Assembly (NCBI GenBank): GCA_903789635.1
Contig: CAIFEY010000006.1
Location: forward strand, 1 to 64,000
Direction of reading: 5' to 3'
Source: an uncultured Eubacteriaceae bacterium
GTDB taxonomy: Bacteria > Bacillota > Clostridia > Peptostreptococcales > Anaerovoracaceae
DNA: 64,000 nt
In this document: positions 61,092 to 64,000 of the stretch, piece by piece
Position numbering within the stretch: position 1 is the stretch's first letter
Layout: each line of letters opens with the position of its first letter
Notes under the pieces: model-generated
Database searches by the model: none
Told to the model about the DNA's origin: nothing
The model's input: only the letters and a program-made list of their open reading frames with translations
Program-made: the position numbers and the translations under genes

Positions 61092-61346
61092 ATGGAAGAC
61101 AGCAAGAGACTGGGCATCGTCGGAGTCGTCGTTTCGGATCTGGCTTTTGCCGAACAGGTCAACGACGTGATTCACGAGCACAGCGGCATCGTCGTCGCGA
61201 GAATGGGCATCCCGTATAAGGACAGGAACGTCTCGGTGATCTCCCTCCTGGTCGACGGTGAGCAGGACGAGATCAATGCGCTGACGGGCGAACTCGGAAA
61301 GATCAAGGATGTCAGTGCCAAGGCGATGCTGAATAAGATCAAATAA
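61092..61346 (+). CDS. TM1266-type putative iron-only hydrogenase system regulator
   Basis: An 84-residue ferredoxin-fold (ACT/NikR-C-like) protein. KRLGIVGVVVSD, VNDVIHEHSGIVVARMGIPY and VISLLVDGEQDEINALTGELGKI match the small family usually found beside hydE, hydF or hydG, for which a regulatory role is proposed. Here it heads a nitrogenase-like operon about 6.7 kb from hydF instead. It has no DNA-binding domain of its own, so it may act through a partner or a metal/ligand. Start chosen at ATG 61092 with AGGCAGGG upstream; the longer frame is not supported. Confidence 0.85.
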   Translation: MEDSKRLGIVGVVVSDLAFAEQVNDVIHEHSGIVVARMGIPYKDRNVSVISLLVDGEQDEINALTGELGKIKDVSAKAMLNKIK

Positions 61347-61442
61347 GGAAAGTGTGGCGTGCGGGTGCTTTTTTGCCGCGAAGGAGCGGGAAGGGGCGTC
61401 CGCAGCTGACGAATACGGCGGAAAACGGAGGAGGAGAAGAAT

Positions 61443-62228
61443 ATGTTGAAAATCGCGGTGTATGGAAAGGGCGGAATCGGAAAGTCGACGATGACGAGCA
61501 ACCTGTCGGCGGCTTTTTCCGTGCTTGGGAAGCGGGTGATCCAGATCGGCTGCGATCCTAAGGCGGATTCCACGATCGATCTGCTGGGCGGGGAGCCGCT
61601 CGAGCCGGTCATGAATTTCATGCGCGCCTACGATCAGGACCCTTCTCTGGACCAGATCATGAAGATCGGCTTCGGCGGGGTGCGCTGCCTGGAGACGGGC
61701 GGTCCGACGCCGGGGCTCGGCTGCGCGGGGCGCGGGATCGTTTCGACGTTCAAGCTGCTGGAGGACCTGGAGCTGTTCGAGCGCGAGAAGCCAGACATCG
61801 TCATGTTCGACGTGCTCGGCGACGTGGTCTGCGGCGGGTTCGCGGCACCGATCCGCGAGGGCTATGCGGACGAGATCCTGATCGTGACGTCGGGGGAGAA
61901 GATGGCGCTCTACGCGGCCAACAACATCAACCAGGCGGTCAAGAACTTTGAGGACAGAAGCTACGCGAAGGTCCGCGGCATCATCATGAACCGCAGGAAC
62001 GTGCCGGATGAAGAAGAGAAGGTCAGGAAGTTCGCCGATGAGAACGGCCTTCCGATCGTCGCCGACATCCCGCGGAGCGATGAGATCAACACGTTCGAGG
62101 AAGATGGCAAGACCGTGATCGAGGGCGATCCGACGCTTCCGATTTCCGAGAAGTTCCTGGACTTAGCCAGGCTGCTGCTCGCCGATGAGAAGACAAAATC
62201 CGATGAACAAGAGGGAGGACTGTTTTAG
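61443..62228 (+). CDS. NifH-like iron protein (nitrogenase reductase family)
   Basis: A 261-residue homodimeric-type ATP-dependent electron donor. The P-loop GKGGIGKST lies near 8-16, switch [10 protein letters not shown] near 37, both cluster-bridging cysteines are present (GLGCAGRG near 95 and DVVCGGFA near 130), and DVLGD forms switch II. This is the full set needed for the shared [4Fe-4S] cluster and MgATP-driven electron transfer. It is slightly shorter than classical NifH and ends in an acidic tail. GGAGGAGAAGAAT is the ribosome site. The next gene starts right after its stop. Confidence 0.92.
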   Translation: MLKIAVYGKGGIGKSTMTSNLSAAFSVLGKRVIQIGCDPKADSTIDLLGGEPLEPVMNFMRAYDQDPSLDQIMKIGFGGVRCLETGGPTPGLGCAGRGIVSTFKLLEDLELFEREKPDIVMFDVLGDVVCGGFAAPIREGYADEILIVTSGEKMALYAANNINQAVKNFEDRSYAKVRGIIMNRRNVPDEEEKVRKFADENGLPIVADIPRSDEINTFEEDGKTVIEGDPTLPISEKFLDLARLLLADEKTKSDEQEGGLF

Positions 62229-63698
62229 ATGATCAATCTTCAGGAAAATACCGGGGCCTGCCTCGGCTGCGGCGCGAATGCCGGGGCTGCGGAGCAGAAG
62301 CCCTTCTCGATCACGGCGGCGGAGCTCGCCGCGCGCGGAAAGGACGACGTCCCGGACGCGTTCATTCCGAACTGCCACCTGATCTACAGCAGCCCGGAGA
62401 CCCTGGCGTACAACTCGCCGGGCGCGATCGGGTTCGGCACCAAGCGCGCCGGCCTCGTGATCCCGGAATCCGTCATGCTGCTCGTCTCGCCGTCCTGCTG
62501 CGGCAGGAACTCCACGATCCTGAGCCAGACGGAGGGCTACGCGGAGAGGATGTTCTACCTCCTCCAGAACGAGACCGACCTGGTCACTGGAAGACACCTG
62601 GACAAGATCCCGGAAGCGATCCGGGAGATCCTGGACGTCTGCGATCCTAAGCGAAAGGTCGTACTGATCTGCATCACCTGCACGGACGCGCTGCTGGGCA
62701 CCGACCTCGAGCGGATCTGCCGGAAGGCGCAGGAGGAGACCGGCGTGACCGTCGTGCCGAGCTACATGTACGCGCTCGAGCGCGAGGGGACCAAGCCTCC
62801 GATGGTGGCGATCCGCCAGACGATCTACTCCCTGCTGGAGCGCAGAAAAGTCCAGCCGGACATGGTCAACCTGCTCGGATTCTTCTCGCCGATCGACGCG
62901 GATTCCGAACTGTTCCCGCTGCTCCGCAATGCTGGAATCAGGACGATCAACCAGGTCAGCGAGATGCAGACACTGGAAGAATATGGAAAGATGGGCGCGG
63001 CCAACTTCAACCTCGTGCTCGATCCGCTGTCCAGGTACGCGGCGGAGGACCTGCGTGAGCGGCTGAACATGCCGTACGTGGAGCTCGCCCGCCTGTACGA
63101 CCCGGACCGGATTCACCACCAGTACCAGCTGTTCGGCGCGGCGCTCGGCATCGACATGGACGACAGCGAGTGGTATGCGAAGGCGGCGGAGAGACGGGAC
63201 GCGTTTGCGGCCAAGTACAGGGGGAAGCGGTTCGCCGTCGGCGAGATGGGGAACGCGAACCCGTTCGAGCTGGCAGGCACGCTGGCCCGCATGGGCATGG
63301 AGGTGCCGATGGTCGTCTCCAACCTGACCGAGGCGGACTTCCCATACGTCCGAAACCTCGCGGAGGTCTCCCCGGACACCAGGATCTACACCGGAATCTC
63401 GCCGAGCATGGTCCACTTCCAGCCGCCGGAAAATATCGACGCGGCGATCGGAAAGGATGCGGCGGCGTACTGTCCTGAGGCGGCCGGCGTCGAGTGGAAC
63501 GGTGAGAAGCAGCCGTACGGCCACAAGGGCGTGATCGACCTGCTGGACGCGCTGGACGAGGCGCTGACCAGGGGAGGCAGCGCGCCGGCGGAGAGAAACG
63601 AGAAGACGTTCTACGGGGAGACGCTTAGGGGCGGGAAAGCCGACCAGAGGAATCCGGGCGGACATGGAAACCGTTCCGAAACAGAAGGACAGGCATAG
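62229..63698 (+). CDS. nitrogenase component-1-like protein (NifD/K family), first subunit
   Basis: A 489-residue member of the oxidoreductase family of NifD/K, BchN/B and related proteins. Cysteines likely to hold a P-cluster-type Fe-S cluster are in ACLGCGA (about 12), PNCHLIY (about 50), SPSCCGRN (about 90) and ITCTDALLGTD (about 150). The last two correspond in place to GCGY and CP-GLIGDD of NifD. Downstream Rossmann repeats follow (VNLLGFFSP, GEMGNANPFELAGTLARMGME). I do not find the NifD-type Cys and His that anchor FeMo-cofactor, so the active-site metal is uncertain. The C-terminus is low-complexity. The start abuts the NifH-like stop. Confidence 0.85.
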   Translation: MINLQENTGACLGCGANAGAAEQKPFSITAAELAARGKDDVPDAFIPNCHLIYSSPETLAYNSPGAIGFGTKRAGLVIPESVMLLVSPSCCGRNSTILSQTEGYAERMFYLLQNETDLVTGRHLDKIPEAIREILDVCDPKRKVVLICITCTDALLGTDLERICRKAQEETGVTVVPSYMYALEREGTKPPMVAIRQTIYSLLERRKVQPDMVNLLGFFSPIDADSELFPLLRNAGIRTINQVSEMQTLEEYGKMGAANFNLVLDPLSRYAAEDLRERLNMPYVELARLYDPDRIHHQYQLFGAALGIDMDDSEWYAKAAERRDAFAAKYRGKRFAVGEMGNANPFELAGTLARMGMEVPMVVSNLTEADFPYVRNLAEVSPDTRIYTGISPSMVHFQPPENIDAAIGKDAAAYCPEAAGVEWNGEKQPYGHKGVIDLLDALDEALTRGGSAPAERNEKTFYGETLRGGKADQRNPGGHGNRSETEGQA

Positions 63699-63712
63699 AA
63701 AGGAGAACGGGA

Positions 63713-64000
63713 ATGAAAGGACTATTTCGCTATTTATCGCCGTTTTCGCCGGACCAGTCCGGTGCGGTCTCTGTGCTGTTCGAGCTCGGCGGCATCATCG
63801 TCATCCTGGACGCGGGCGGCTGCACGGGAAACATCTGCGGGTTCGACGAGCCGCGCTGGTTCTCTAAGAAGAGCGCGGTCTACTCCGCAGGTCTCCGCGA
63901 CATCGACGCGATCCTGGGCCGTGACGACAAGCTGCTCGAGAAGCTGAAGGACGCCGCGGACACCGTGGACGCTGACTTCATCGCGCTGGTCGGAACACCG
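63713..64000 (+). CDS. nitrogenase component-1-like protein, second subunit (partial at window edge)
   Basis: Only the first 96 codons are in the window. LFRYLSPFSPDQSGAVSVLFELGG and ILDAGGCTGNICGFDEPRWF near 33-50 belong to the NifD/K family and place two cysteines at the P-cluster-like interface. It should pair with the preceding protein to form a heterodimer or heterotetramer. AAAGGAGAACGG is the ribosome site. What follows, including any cofactor-assembly or transport genes, is outside. Confidence 0.8.
   Translation, partial: MKGLFRYLSPFSPDQSGAVSVLFELGGIIVILDAGGCTGNICGFDEPRWFSKKSAVYSAGLRDIDAILGRDDKLLEKLKDAADTVDADFIALVGTP

Noticed and set aside
61443-64000. Classical nitrogen-fixation nifHDK
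   Set aside because: The component-1 protein lacks identifiable FeMo-cofactor ligands and no nifB/E/N or typical nif order is visible; kept as nitrogenase-like only.

Overview
The window looks like chromosome from a GC-rich, strictly anaerobic member of the Clostridia (Firmicutes). The evidence is a 2-hydroxyacyl-CoA dehydratase / double-cubane family protein, an [FeFe] hydrogenase with maturases HydE and HydF, a TM1266-type hydrogenase regulator, sortase and Cna-B surface architecture, AGGAGG-type ribosome binding sites, and no oxygen-respiration genes. I cannot name a genus from the sequence alone. There is no rRNA, prophage, transposase or CRISPR array. The one tRNA gene, a tRNA-Val, looks damaged.

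Layout. 0.6-7.1 kb (minus strand): P-type H+-ATPase, a VanR/S-like two-component system, an NCS2 purine permease. 7.7-14.3 kb: Tex with an RGG-like tail, an orphan double-cubane-type protein, a lysophospholipase-like hydrolase, an Ldh-family dehydrogenase. 14.7-23.2 kb: a secreted Fn3/Big2/PASTA/NlpC-P60-like cell-wall protein, diaminopimelate decarboxylase, tRNA-Val, a beta-helix/Cna-B adhesin split by an in-frame TAG, ThrH. 23.2-32.6 kb: MutY with a large low-complexity insertion, a small acidic protein, a SulP transporter with a long C-terminal extension, a detached M20 lid domain next to an M20 amidohydrolase, thioredoxin and its reductase, a FlK-like thioesterase. 32.6-34.3 kb: a gene-free, repeat-rich island. 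34.4-42.3 kb: MarR regulator, TSCPD protein, a polar amino-acid ABC operon, glyoxalase-like protein, a second repeat-rich gap, PanF and YhdT. 42.9-47.4 kb: MetY, IlvE, a DNA-deoxyinosine glycosylase-like protein, a flavin reductase.

47.6-54.4 kb is the hydrogen module: an NAD(P)H-type flavoprotein (SfrB/GltD-like with a NuoF-type Fe-S domain) overlapping an [FeFe] hydrogenase, then HydE and HydF. HydG is not in the window. 55.4-60.6 kb (minus strand): M24 peptidase, YitT, and an M1 metallopeptidase frameshifted just after its signal peptide. 61.1-64.0 kb: TM1266-type regulator, a NifH-like reductase, a NifD/K-like subunit and the start of a second one, cut by the window edge. This cluster has no visible nifB/E/N and is most likely an uncharacterised nitrogenase-like reductase; its leader carries a promoter and an intrinsic terminator.

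The second strong theme is non-coding. A ~540-bp element occurs twice in direct orientation (33.4 and 54.7 kb), with hairpins whose arms change together. A different ~440-bp element occurs twice in inverted orientation (39.5 and 58.4 kb). A ~100-bp element and a ~45-bp element bounded by GTATAC-containing sequence recur in the same gaps. Many gaps also carry GC-rich tandem repeats, and similar low-complexity sequence has entered coding regions (MutY, HydF, SulP tail, M20 lid tail). All family assignments come from reading motifs by eye; no database search was run.
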